Source: Agilicoccus flavus
GTDB taxonomy: Bacteria; Actinomycetota; Actinomycetes; Actinomycetales; Dermatophilaceae
NCBI RefSeq assembly: GCF_014857905.1
Contig: NZ_JACYXE010000009.1
Coordinates: 62,001 to 126,000 of the forward strand
Reading direction: 5' to 3'
DNA length: 64,000 nucleotides
Below are positions 36,548 through 45,061 of the stretch, piece after piece. Under the pieces are notes generated by a model that was given only the letters and a program-made list of their open reading frames with translations, was not told the DNA's origin and made no database searches. The position numbers and the translations under genes are program-made. Within the stretch, counting starts at the first letter, position 1. Every line of letters starts with the position of its first letter.

Positions 36548-39500
36548 ATGAGCGGCACACGCAGGACGTTCCTCGACTGGCCGGTGCTGCGCCAGGTGCG
36601 CTCGGGCGACCTGCTGGGTCGCGGCGCGGCGGTGACGTCGGCGCGCACGCGCGCGCGGCAGCCGCGCACGACGACGGCCGACCGGGTGGCGCGCAGCGTC
36701 TGCCCGTACTGCGCGGTCGGCTGCGGTCAGAAGATCTTCGTCAAGGACGAGAAGATCGTGCAGATCGAGGGCGACCCCGACTCGCCGATCAGCCGCGGTC
36801 GCCTCTGCCCCAAGGGCAGCGCGAGCACCCAGCTCGTCACCTCGCCCACGCGGGTCACGAAGGTCATGTACCGGGCCCCGCACGCCACCGAGTGGACCCA
36901 CCTCGACCTCGAGACGGCGACCGACATGATCGCCGACCGCATCCTCGAGACCCGCCGCCGCACGTGGCAGGACACCGACGCCCGCGGCCTGCGGCTCAAC
37001 CGGACCATGGGGATCGCGGCCCTCGGCGGCGCGGCGCTCGACAACGAGGAGAACTACCTCATCAAAAAGCTCTTCACGGGGCTGGGCGCGGTGCAGATCG
37101 AGAACCAGGCGCGTATTTGACACAGCTCCACGGTCCCCAGTCTGGGGGCCTCGTTCGGGCGGGGCGGCGCCACTCAGTTCGTCCAGGACATGGCCAACGC
37201 CGACTGTGTCGTCATCCAGGGATCGAACATGGCCGAGTGCCACCCCGTCGCCTACCAGTGGGTGACGGAGGCCAAGGCGCGCGGCGCGAAGATCATCCAC
37301 ATCGACCCCCGGTTCACGCGCACGTCGGCCGTGGCCGACAAGCACGTCCCGATCCGCGTGGGCAGCGACATCGTCCTGCTCGGCGCGCTCATCCGGCACG
37401 TGCTCGAGACGGGTTCCTACTTCGAGGAGTACGTGCGGGCCTACACGAACGCCGCGACGCTCGTCGACGAGTCGTTCCAGGACACCGAGGAGCTCGACGG
37501 GATCTTCTCGGGCTACGACCCGGAGACCGGCACCTACGACATGACGTCGTGGGGGTACGACTCGGCCGCGGGTGACGACCACGTCGAGCAGTCCTCGGAG
37601 CGCGAGGGCGACGAGCACGGCAGCAGCCGCAAGGAACGCTCCGCCGGCGACGAGCACGGCTCCGGCGGGCCGTCGCTCGAGCACGCCGAGGTCGAACGCG
37701 ACGACACGATGCAGCACCCCCGCTGCGTCCTGCAGGTTCTGCGGCGGCACTACGCCCGCTACACGCCCGAACTCGTCGAGCGCACGTGCGGGATCTCGGC
37801 CGACGACTTCGCCTACCTCGCGAACGCGTTGACCGAGAACAGCGGACGCGAGCGGACCTCGTGCTTCGCCTACGCCGTCGGGTGGACCCAGCACAGTCTG
37901 GGTGCGCAGTACATCCGCACGGCCGCGATCCTCCAGCTGCTGCTCGGCAACATCGGGCGGCCCGGCGGCGGAATCATGGCGCTGCGCGGGCACGCGAGCA
38001 TCCAGGGCAGCACCGACATCCCCACGCTGTTCAACCTCCTGCCCGGTTACCTGCCCATGCCGTGGGCGGGCCGGCACGACGACTTCGACGACTACATCGC
38101 GAGCATCGCCTCCCCGCGCCAGAAGGGGTACTGGGTCAACGCCGACGCGTACGCCGTCAACCTGCTCAAGGCGTGGTGGGGCGACGCGGCGACCGAGGAC
38201 AACGACTGGGCGTTCGCGTACCTGCCGCGGATCGACGGCAACCACAACACGTACGCGACGACGATGGGCATGATCGACGGCACGGTCGAGGGCTACTTCC
38301 TCCTCGGCCAGAACCCGGCCGTGGGCGCGAGCCACGGGCGATTGCAGCGCGCGGGCATGAGCAACCTCAAGTGGCTCGTCGTGCGCGACCTCAACCTCAT
38401 CGAGTCGGCCACGTTCTGGAAGGACGGGCCCGAGATCGCGACCGGCGAGATGAAGACGGAGGACATCGGGACCGAGGTGTTCTTCCTCCCACCCGCCTCC
38501 CACGCCGAGAAGTCCGGCACGTTCACGCAGACGCAGCGGCTGCTGCAGTGGCGCGAGGCGGCCGTGGCGCCGCCCGGCGAGTGCCAGAGCGACCTCGACT
38601 TCTTCTACAAGCTCGGGCTGCGCCTGCGGGAGCGGCTCGCGCAGAGCACCGACCCGCGCGACCGGCCCCTGCTCGACCTCACGTGGGACTACGCCGTCGA
38701 CGAGCACGGCGAGATCGAGGCCGACGCCGTCCTGCAGGAGATCAACGGGCGCTTCCTCACCGGCGAGAAGGCCGGCCAGATGCTGCCCATGTACTCGTCG
38801 ATGAAGGCCGACGGCTCGACGAGCGGCGGGTGCTGGATCTACTGCGGCGTCTACGCCGACGGCGTGAACCAGGCCAACCGGCGCAAGCCGGACGCCGAGC
38901 AGAACTGGGTCTCGGCCGAGTGGGGCTGGGCGTGGCCGGACAACCGGCGCATCCTCTACAACCGCGCCTCGGCCGACCTCGACGGCAAGCCGTGGAGCGA
39001 GCGCAAGGCCTACGTCTGGTGGGACGAGGAGGCGGGCCGCTGGACCGGCCACGACCGGCCCGACTTCCCCCTGACCACCCCGCCGTCGTACCGCCCGCCG
39101 AAGGGCACGGCGGGCATCGAGGGCCTGGCCGGCGACGACCCGTTCGTCATGCAGGCCGACGGCAAGGGGTGGCTGTACGCACCCAAGGGGCTGCTCGACG
39201 GGCCGATGCCGACGCACTACGAGCCGCAGGAGTCGCCGGTCGCGAACCCGCTGTACCACCAGCAGCGCAACCCGGCCCGGTTCGTCTACCCCCGCCCCGA
39301 CAACCCGTCGGCCCCCTCGGCCGGTGACCCGGGCTCGTCGGTGTACCCGTACGTCTTCACGACGTACCGGCTCACCGAGCACCACACGGCCGGCGGCATG
39401 AGCCGGTGGCTGCCGTACCTCGCGGAACTGCAGCCGGCGTTCTTCTGCGAGGTCTCGCCCGAGCTCGCCGCCGAACGCGGCCTCGAGAACGGCGGGTGGG

Positions 39501-39973
39501 CGACGATCGTCTCGCCGCGCTCGGCGATCGAGGCGCGGGTGCTCGTCACCGAGCGGATGCGTCCGCTGCGCATCGGCGAGCAGACGGTGCACCAGATCGG
39601 GCTGCCCTACCACTGGGGTCAGGGCGGCACGGGCGCCGTCGTCACCGGCGACGGGGCCAACGACCTCCTCGGCGTGACGTTGGACCCCAACGTCGCGATC
39701 CAGGAGAGCAAGGCCTCGACCTGCGACATCCGCGCGGGTCGCCGGCCGACCGGCCCGGCCCTGCGGGCGCTCGTCGAGGACTACCTGACCCGGGCCGGGG
39801 TGACGACGACGACGGGCAACGTCCGCCGCCACGTCGACGCGGTCCCCCAGGCCTCCCCCACACCCGAGGACGACTCGGGCGACTCCGACGGGGACGGCGG
39901 CCGATACGACGAGGGCGACGCCGCGGCCGGGTCGTACCCCGCCGACCCACGCGAGGACGAGGACGAGGCATGA
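36548..39973 (+). CDS. fdhA: Formate dehydrogenase catalytic subunit, selenoprotein (UGA at 37118-37120 read as Sec)
   Basis: 1141 residues with selenocysteine at 191. It oxidises formate to CO2 at a molybdenum (or W) bis-pterin site. A [4Fe-4S] cluster is bound by Cys52, 55, 59 and 87 (CPYCAVGC, then LCPKG). Around the UGA the frame reads ENQARI-Sec-HSSTVPSLGASFGRGG, matching the Sec-His site of known enzymes. Downstream come IQGSNMAECHPVAYQW, HIDPRFTRTSAVADKHVPIR and the C-terminal pterin domain. A His/Glu-rich low-complexity insert occupies about 338-386, and the tail is acidic. TRRTFLD near the start resembles a Tat motif, but no hydrophobic region follows. A reader stopping at UGA would split the gene. 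Confidence 0.95.
37132..37150 (+). promoter_or_regulatory. SECIS-like hairpin for UGA decoding
   Basis: GGTCCCC (37132-37138), loop AGTCT and GGGGGCC (37144-37150) form a 7-bp stem, with one G-U pair, starting 11 bases after the UGA codon. The position and a G-U containing apical loop match bacterial SECIS elements such as that of Escherichia coli fdhF (loop AGGUCU). SelB should bind it. Confidence 0.8.
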
Positions 39974-41160
39974 GTTTCTGGCACCAGCAGTTGGCCGGGC
40001 CGACCGACCCCGCCCGGGACGCCGGCTGGGAGGACCCGCCGCCGCGGAAGGGGTTCTTCACCGACACCTCCATCTGCATCGGCTGCAAGGCGTGCGAGGT
40101 CGCCTGCAAGCAGTGGAACGGCATCCCCATGGACCGCCTCGGGATGACGGGCGACTCCTACGACAACTCGATCTCGCTCGGCGCGAACACGTGGCGACAC
40201 GTCGCCTTCGTGGAGCAGACGACCGAGCGGATCGAGACCGCGCGCGAGTCGGGCCGGGCCCTCGTCGACCTCGGGATGCCCGCGCTGCGCCCGCAGGGCG
40301 AGCCGCTGCCGTCGGCCACGGCCCAGCGCCTCTCCCGCGCCACGCCCGGCCCCCTGCCGCTGGGCGGTCCCGGCACCATCGCCTCCGGGTCGGGCCTCGC
40401 GGCCGCCGACGGCGGGTCGGGCTGCGGCTGCGGGTCGGGTTCGGGCGGCGGGTGCGGCGGCGGTGCGCCCGTCGGACAGGTGGGCCCCGACGTCACCGAC
40501 CTGGGCGCCGCCCGGGACGCGGCGGAGCTGGCCGCCGCCACCGGCACGCTGCCCGACTTCCGCTGGCTCATGGCCTCCGACGTGTGCAAGCACTGCACGC
40601 ACGCCGGGTGCCTCGACGTGTGCCCGACCGGTGCCCTGTTCCGGACCGAGTTCGGGACCGTCGTCGTCCAGGACGACGTGTGCAACGGCTGCGGCTACTG
40701 CGTGCCGGCCTGCCCGTTCGGCGTCATCGAGCGCCGGGAGGCGCCGCCCGAGGCCGAGGCGAAGTACGTCCTGGACGTCGAGCACGGCATCGCCCAGAAG
40801 TGCACCCTCTGCTATGACCGGCTCGGCGTCGACCAGACCCCGGCCTGCGCGCAGGCGTGCCCGACGACGTCGATCCAGTTCGGCGACCTCGCCGACATGC
40901 GCCGCCGCGCCCAGGAACGCGCCGACGCCCTGCACGCCAACGGGTTCACGGAGGCCCGCGTGTACGGCGCCAACGAGAACGACGGCGTCGGGGGCACCGG
41001 CGCGGTCTTCCTCCTCCTCGACGAGCCGGAGGTGTACGGCCTCCCGCCCGACCCGATCGTCACGACCGCCGACCTGCCCGACATCTTCCGCAAGGCCGGC
41101 TTCGCCGCGAGCGCGATGATCGGTCTCGCCGCGGCCGCGTTCCTCGGGGGGCGGCGATGA
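39970..41160 (+). CDS. fdhB: Formate dehydrogenase iron-sulfur subunit
   Basis: 396 residues, overlapping the fdhA stop by 4 bases. Four ferredoxin-type [4Fe-4S] groups are visible: CIGCKACEVACKQWN (near 36), CKHCTHAGCLDVCP (near 210), CNGCGYCVPACPFG (near 238), and CTLCYD with CAQACP (near 280). It passes electrons from the catalytic subunit to the membrane partner. An unusual Gly/Cys-rich insert (GCGCGSGSGGGCGGG, about 151-165) lies between the first and second groups. The C-terminus ends in a hydrophobic helix, ASAMIGLAAAAFLG, that may anchor it. Confidence 0.93.
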   Translation: MSFWHQQLAGPTDPARDAGWEDPPPRKGFFTDTSICIGCKACEVACKQWNGIPMDRLGMTGDSYDNSISLGANTWRHVAFVEQTTERIETARESGRALVDLGMPALRPQGEPLPSATAQRLSRATPGPLPLGGPGTIASGSGLAAADGGSGCGCGSGSGGGCGGGAPVGQVGPDVTDLGAARDAAELAAATGTLPDFRWLMASDVCKHCTHAGCLDVCPTGALFRTEFGTVVVQDDVCNGCGYCVPACPFGVIERREAPPEAEAKYVLDVEHGIAQKCTLCYDRLGVDQTPACAQACPTTSIQFGDLADMRRRAQERADALHANGFTEARVYGANENDGVGGTGAVFLLLDEPEVYGLPPDPIVTTADLPDIFRKAGFAASAMIGLAAAAFLGGRR

Positions 41161-42338
41161 GCCGGCTGGACCCCGACGAGACGCTCGTGTTCACCCCGCC
41201 GCAGGGCCGGGTCGACGGACCGCGCCCGGGCCGCGCCGACGCGGCCACCGACGACGGTGATGCCGGCGGGCCGGACGCGCCGGGCGGGCCGGTGGACGGC
41301 ACCGCCGGCCGGGCGGGCGGGCGCCGGTTCGGCCGGCGCAAGGGGCGGGGTCATGGGCGCGAGGACGTCATGGTCCCCGACGCGCAGTTCTCGTCGTACT
41401 ACGGCCGGCAGATCGTCAAGCCCGCCCCGTGGAAGCACGAGATCCCGGCCTACCTCTACCTCGGCGGGCTCGCGGCGGGGTCGGCCATGCTCGCGGCCGG
41501 CGCCGAGCTCTCCGGACGCGACACGCTGCGCCGGAACACCCGATACACGGCGGTCGCGGCCCTGGCCGGCTCGATGGGAGCCCTCGTCGCCGACCTCGGC
41601 AAGCCGAGCCGGTTCCTCAACATGATGCGGACGGTCAAGCTCACGTCGCCGATGTCGGTGGGCACGTGGATCCTCACCGGGTACGGCGCCTTCACCGGCG
41701 GGGCGTTCGCGTGCGAGGTCGCCCGCGCCGTCCTCCCGACCACGGGCGCCCTCGGCCGGGTCGCCGCGGTGGCCCGGTTCGCCGACCGTCCGATGGCGCT
41801 CGGCTCGGCCGCTTTCGCTCCCCCGCTGGCCGCCTACACCGCGGTCCTGCTCGCCGACACGGCCACGCCCACGTGGCACGGCGCCTACCGCGAACTGCCG
41901 TTCGTCTTCGTCGGGTCGGCGCTGCTCGCCGCCGGCGGATTCGCGATGGTGACGACGCCCACGCAGGAGGCGGCGCCGGCGCGCCGGGTCGCGCTGCTCG
42001 GCGGAGCCATGGAGTTCGTCGCCCACCACCTCATGGAGAAGCGCCTGGGCATGCTCGCCGAGCCGCTGCACGAGGGCCGGCCGGGGCGGTTCGGCCGGGT
42101 CAGCCAGGCCGCGGCCCTCGGGGGACTCGCCGTGACCGCCGCGTTCGGGCGCAACCGGCCCGCGGCGGTGGCCGCGGGGATCGCGCTCAACGCGGCCTCG
42201 GCCCTCATCCGGTTCGCGGTCTTCGAGGCGGGGATCGCCTCGGCCAAGGACCCGCGGTACACCGTCGAACCGCAGCGGGCGCGCCTCGCCGCGCGGCGCG
42301 CCGCCGGCTCCGACCCGCACGGCATCACGACGGGCTGA
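41157..42338 (+). CDS. NrfD/PsrC-like membrane subunit of formate dehydrogenase
   Basis: 393 residues, overlapping fdhB by 4 bases. A polar, Gly/Arg-rich N-terminal 75 residues lead into VKPAPWKHEIPAYLYLGGLAAGSA, the NrfD start, and about eight membrane helices (for example SPMSVGTWILTGYG). NrfD-type subunits exchange electrons with the quinone pool without haem. Together with fdhA and fdhB this gives a membrane-bound, quinone-linked formate dehydrogenase. The N-terminal extension is longer than usual and low in complexity. Confidence 0.88.
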   Translation: MSRLDPDETLVFTPPQGRVDGPRPGRADAATDDGDAGGPDAPGGPVDGTAGRAGGRRFGRRKGRGHGREDVMVPDAQFSSYYGRQIVKPAPWKHEIPAYLYLGGLAAGSAMLAAGAELSGRDTLRRNTRYTAVAALAGSMGALVADLGKPSRFLNMMRTVKLTSPMSVGTWILTGYGAFTGGAFACEVARAVLPTTGALGRVAAVARFADRPMALGSAAFAPPLAAYTAVLLADTATPTWHGAYRELPFVFVGSALLAAGGFAMVTTPTQEAAPARRVALLGGAMEFVAHHLMEKRLGMLAEPLHEGRPGRFGRVSQAAALGGLAVTAAFGRNRPAAVAAGIALNAASALIRFAVFEAGIASAKDPRYTVEPQRARLAARRAAGSDPHGITTG

Positions 42339-42383
42339 CGCCGCCCAACGCGCACCCCTGACCGACCGGTCGTCGCCGGCCAC

Positions 42384-42504
42384 GAACCATTCGGGCCGGG
42401 TCGGCAGGCCCACAAGATGAGGGGCAAACCGAAAGGTGTTGCCCCGCAGTCGCGTCCGGATCCGCAGGTGGCCCGGGCCGGCGTCGACCAGGCCCGAATG
42501 GTTC
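42384..42504. repeat. 121-bp element bounded by 14-bp perfect inverted repeats, with internal GAAA hairpin
   Basis: GAACCATTCGGGCC (42384-42397) is matched by its exact complement at 42491-42504. Near the middle GGGGCAAACC, the tetraloop GAAA, GGT, a bulged G and TTGCCCC form a second hairpin. It occupies the gap between the convergent nrfD-like and asparaginase genes, of which it covers more than half. It could be a two-way terminator, a structured RNA or a small palindromic repeat element. I found no second copy in the window. Confidence 0.6.
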
Positions 42505-42560
42505 TTCCGTCGGCCCACGGACGCGAACGGGCGACCGGCGTCCGGCCGTGGCGTCGTCGC

Positions 42561-43592
42561 TCAGTCGAGCTCGGCGAAGACGCGGCGCACGTCGTCGTGG
42601 CCGGCGCGGGAGTCGCCGGCGAAGACGGCCGCCATGAGCAGCCGGGCCTTGAGGGCGTCGAGGCGTCCGGCGCCGATCAGGCCGCGGCGCAGCAGGTCGA
42701 TCTCGGACCCGGGGTAGCCGTACGTGCGGCTCAACGTGCCGCCGGCCCCCGGTCGGGCCGCGAGGACGACCGGGACGCGGTCGGCCAGGTCGGCGAGCGG
42801 ACCCACGAGCCGCTCCGGCACGTGACCGCCTCCCACACCCTCGACGACGACGGCGTCCGCCCCCGAGAACGCGGTGACGTCCCGCGGCTCGGCCCCGAGG
42901 CCGACGCGCACGACGGGCACCCACGGCCAGCTCGCGCCCTCCTGCACGGGCACGTGTGGAGTGGCGTGCGCGGGGCGCACGTCGAGCCGGACCCGCCCCT
43001 CGATCACCCGCCCCAGGGGGCCGCCGCCCGGGCTGACGAAGGCCGCGGTCGAGCTCGTGTGGCGCTTGGCGACCGCGGCCGCCGCGTGGATCTCGTCGTC
43101 GAGGACCGCGAGCACCCCGAGCCCGCGCGCCGCCGGGCTCGCGGCGACCCGCACGGCCGCGAGGACGTTGGCCGGGCCGTCCGCGCCGGGCGTGCCGGGC
43201 GTGCGCATCGCGCCGGTGACGACGACCGGGACCCGGGGGCGCAGCAGCATGTCGAGGAGGAAGGCGCTCTCCTCGAGGGTGTCGGTCCCCTGCGTCACGA
43301 CGACGCCGTCGATCTCCCGGGTGTCGTCGCCGGCACCGTCGGCGGCGTCCTCGGTGCCGCCGCTGCGGCGCCGGACCTCGGCGGCGATGCCCACGAGATC
43401 CTGCGGGACGACGCCCGCGGACGACGTCGACCGGATCGTGCGGGCCTCGATGCGCGCCTCGTCGGCGAGACCCGGGATGGCGACGAGGTCCTGCGCGGTC
43501 AGCGACGGCGCCGACCCGCCGGAGGCGATGGGGACCGAGGCAATGGTGCCGCCGAGGGCGAGCACGAGGACGCGAGGCGACGCGGACGACAT
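42561..43592 (-). CDS. L-asparaginase (type I/II family)
   Basis: 343 residues. It hydrolyses asparagine to aspartate and ammonia. Both catalytic Thr motifs are present: LALGGTIAS at the N-terminus and VTQGTDTLEESAF near residue 100. A Lys sits in VAKRHTSSTAAF. No signal peptide is seen, so it is cytoplasmic. AGAGGA precedes the ATG. It lies downstream of selD on the same strand with a 181-base gap and has no obvious tie to selenium metabolism. Confidence 0.92.
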   Translation of the reverse strand: MSSASPRVLVLALGGTIASVPIASGGSAPSLTAQDLVAIPGLADEARIEARTIRSTSSAGVVPQDLVGIAAEVRRRSGGTEDAADGAGDDTREIDGVVVTQGTDTLEESAFLLDMLLRPRVPVVVTGAMRTPGTPGADGPANVLAAVRVAASPAARGLGVLAVLDDEIHAAAAVAKRHTSSTAAFVSPGGGPLGRVIEGRVRLDVRPAHATPHVPVQEGASWPWVPVVRVGLGAEPRDVTAFSGADAVVVEGVGGGHVPERLVGPLADLADRVPVVLAARPGAGGTLSRTYGYPGSEIDLLRRGLIGAGRLDALKARLLMAAVFAGDSRAGHDDVRRVFAELD

Positions 43593-43773
43593 GGGTCCAT
43601 CCTCTCGCGCGGGAGGTCGGGCGCGCGGAGCCCCTCGTCGTCGGCGGGACTGCCCGCCCGGACGCCCTGGTCGGCTCCACCCGGCCGTGATCTCGCCGAC
43701 GGCGTGCCCGGCCGTGCACCGCTCCCACCGACCGGCACGCGCGGCGCGAGGCCCTGCCGGCGACCTCGCGGCC

Positions 43774-44802
43774 TCAGCGCACGACGATGCGCGTCTCGCC
43801 CGCCGGGCGGGTCTCGCCGACGACCGGGGCGCCGGGCACCTCGCCGACGACGAGGAGCCCGCCGCTGGTCTGGGCGTCGGCGAGGAGGAGCAGCTCGTCC
43901 TCGCCGACGTCCGCCCGGAGGTGGGGGCGGACCCAGTCGAGGTTCCGGCGGCTGCCGCCGGGCACGAACCCGTCGCGCAGCGCCTCGCGGGCCCCCGGCA
44001 GGTACGGCACGGTCGCGTGGTCGACGACGGCGCTCACGCCCGAGGCGCGGCACATCTTCGACAGGTGCCCGAGCAGCCCGAAGCCGGTGACGTCGGTGGC
44101 CGCGCGCGCCCCCGCCGCGAGGGCCGCCGCGCCCGCGTCGCGGTTGAGGGTCGTCATCGAATCGATCGCCGCCTGCGAACGCTCCCCCGTGGCCTTGTGC
44201 CGGTTGTTGAGCAGGCCCACGCCGAGCGGCTTGGTGAGGCTGATCGGCAGGCCGGGCTCGGCGGCGTCGTTGCGCAGCAAGCGGTCCGGGTCGCCGATCC
44301 CGGTGACGGCCATGCCGTAGACGGGCTCGGGGCCGGTGATGGAGTGCCCGCCGGCGACGGGGCACCCGGCCTGCGTCGCCACGTCGAGCCCGCCGCGCAG
44401 CACCTCGGCGAGCAGCTCGTCGGGCAGGACGTCGACCGGCCACGCGACGACGTTGATCGCGAGGATCGGCCGACCCCCCATCGCATACACGTCCGAGAGG
44501 GCGTTGGCCGCGGCGATCCGCCCCCAGTCGTAGGCGTCGTCGACGACGGGGGTGAAGAAGTCGGTCGTCGAGATGACGGCCGCGCCCCCCTCGATTCGCA
44601 CGGCGGCGGCGTCGTCCCCGTCGTCGAGCCCGACGATGAGGCCGCCGGCGCCGTCGCCCGGACGGGCCCCCGCCCCGACCAGCCCGGCGAGCATGGACTC
44701 CAGCCGACCCGCCGGGATCTTGCACGCGCACCCCCCGCCGGCGGCGTACTGCGTGAGGCGGATCGGGGGCGCCGACCCGTCGGGCGCGGTGGTGGAGGTC
44801 AT
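43774..44802 (-). CDS. selD: Selenide, water dikinase
   Basis: 342 residues. It makes selenophosphate from selenide and ATP, the selenium donor for tRNA-Sec. The catalytic pair is Cys25 and Lys28 in GGGCACKIP, so this SelD uses Cys rather than Sec. Further motifs: GLDDGDDAAAV, DFFTPVVDDAYDWGRIAAANALSDVYAMGG (shown here only to its Asp and Asn positions), GGHSITGPEPVYG and TDVTGFGLLGHL. A TAGGGT box ends 6 bases before the ATG, which suggests a leaderless mRNA. It is divergent from tRNA-Sec. Confidence 0.95.
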   Translation of the reverse strand: MTSTTAPDGSAPPIRLTQYAAGGGCACKIPAGRLESMLAGLVGAGARPGDGAGGLIVGLDDGDDAAAVRIEGGAAVISTTDFFTPVVDDAYDWGRIAAANALSDVYAMGGRPILAINVVAWPVDVLPDELLAEVLRGGLDVATQAGCPVAGGHSITGPEPVYGMAVTGIGDPDRLLRNDAAEPGLPISLTKPLGVGLLNNRHKATGERSQAAIDSMTTLNRDAGAAALAAGARAATDVTGFGLLGHLSKMCRASGVSAVVDHATVPYLPGAREALRDGFVPGGSRRNLDWVRPHLRADVGEDELLLLADAQTSGGLLVVGEVPGAPVVGETRPAGETRIVVR

Positions 44803-44906
44803 GCCGGAACCCTACGCAGCTCGGCAGCGCCGCCGCCCTGGGGCCGCGAGGGGGACGCCGGGCCCGGCGGGGTGCCGGGAGGTCGAAGCGCGTGCGGCGG
44901 GCTGGT

Positions 44907-44912
44907 TAGGCT
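44907..44912 (+). promoter_or_regulatory. -10 box of the tRNA-Sec gene
   Basis: TAGGCT ends 6 bases before the 5' end of the predicted mature tRNA, so transcription would begin at or very near the first tRNA base. A -35 is not obvious. Confidence 0.45.
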
Positions 44913-44918
44913 GACCGT

Positions 44919-45014
44919 GGAGGCGTCAGGGTTCCTGGTGGTCCCCCCGGTCTTCAACACCGGAGTACGGCGGTATCCGTCGTAGGCGGGTTCGATTCCC
45001 GTCCGCCTCCGCCA
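44919..45014 (+). tRNA. selC: tRNA-Sec (anticodon UCA)
   Basis: 96 bases with encoded CCA. The acceptor GGAGGCG pairs with CGCCTCC. The anticodon arm is CCGGT-CTTCAAC-ACCGG with anticodon TCA. The long variable arm ACGGCGG-TAT-CCGTCGT is a perfect-length 7-bp stem with one G-U. The T arm has GGTTCGATTCC. The long variable arm and UCA anticodon identify tRNA-Sec, which reads the UGA of fdhA. It lies between selD and cobF, 48 bases before the latter. Confidence 0.93.
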
Positions 45015-45061
45015 CCCACCTCGGCCCGTGCTCACTCGAGCGGGCGGCACGAAAGGACACC

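Noticed and set aside
36548-36600. Tat signal peptide on FdhA
   Set aside because: TRRTFLD resembles a twin-arginine motif, but the following residues are polar and charged with no hydrophobic core. Export is not supported by the sequence.
37118-37120. Nonsense mutation making fdhA a pseudogene
   Set aside because: The stop is UGA at the exact Sec position, is followed by a SECIS-like hairpin, and the genome encodes selD, selC, selA and selB. Coding conservation continues on both sides.
36464-39832. A minus-strand open frame of about 1120 codons opposite fdhA
   Set aside because: Same GC-bias effect. The plus strand encodes a fully conserved formate dehydrogenase.
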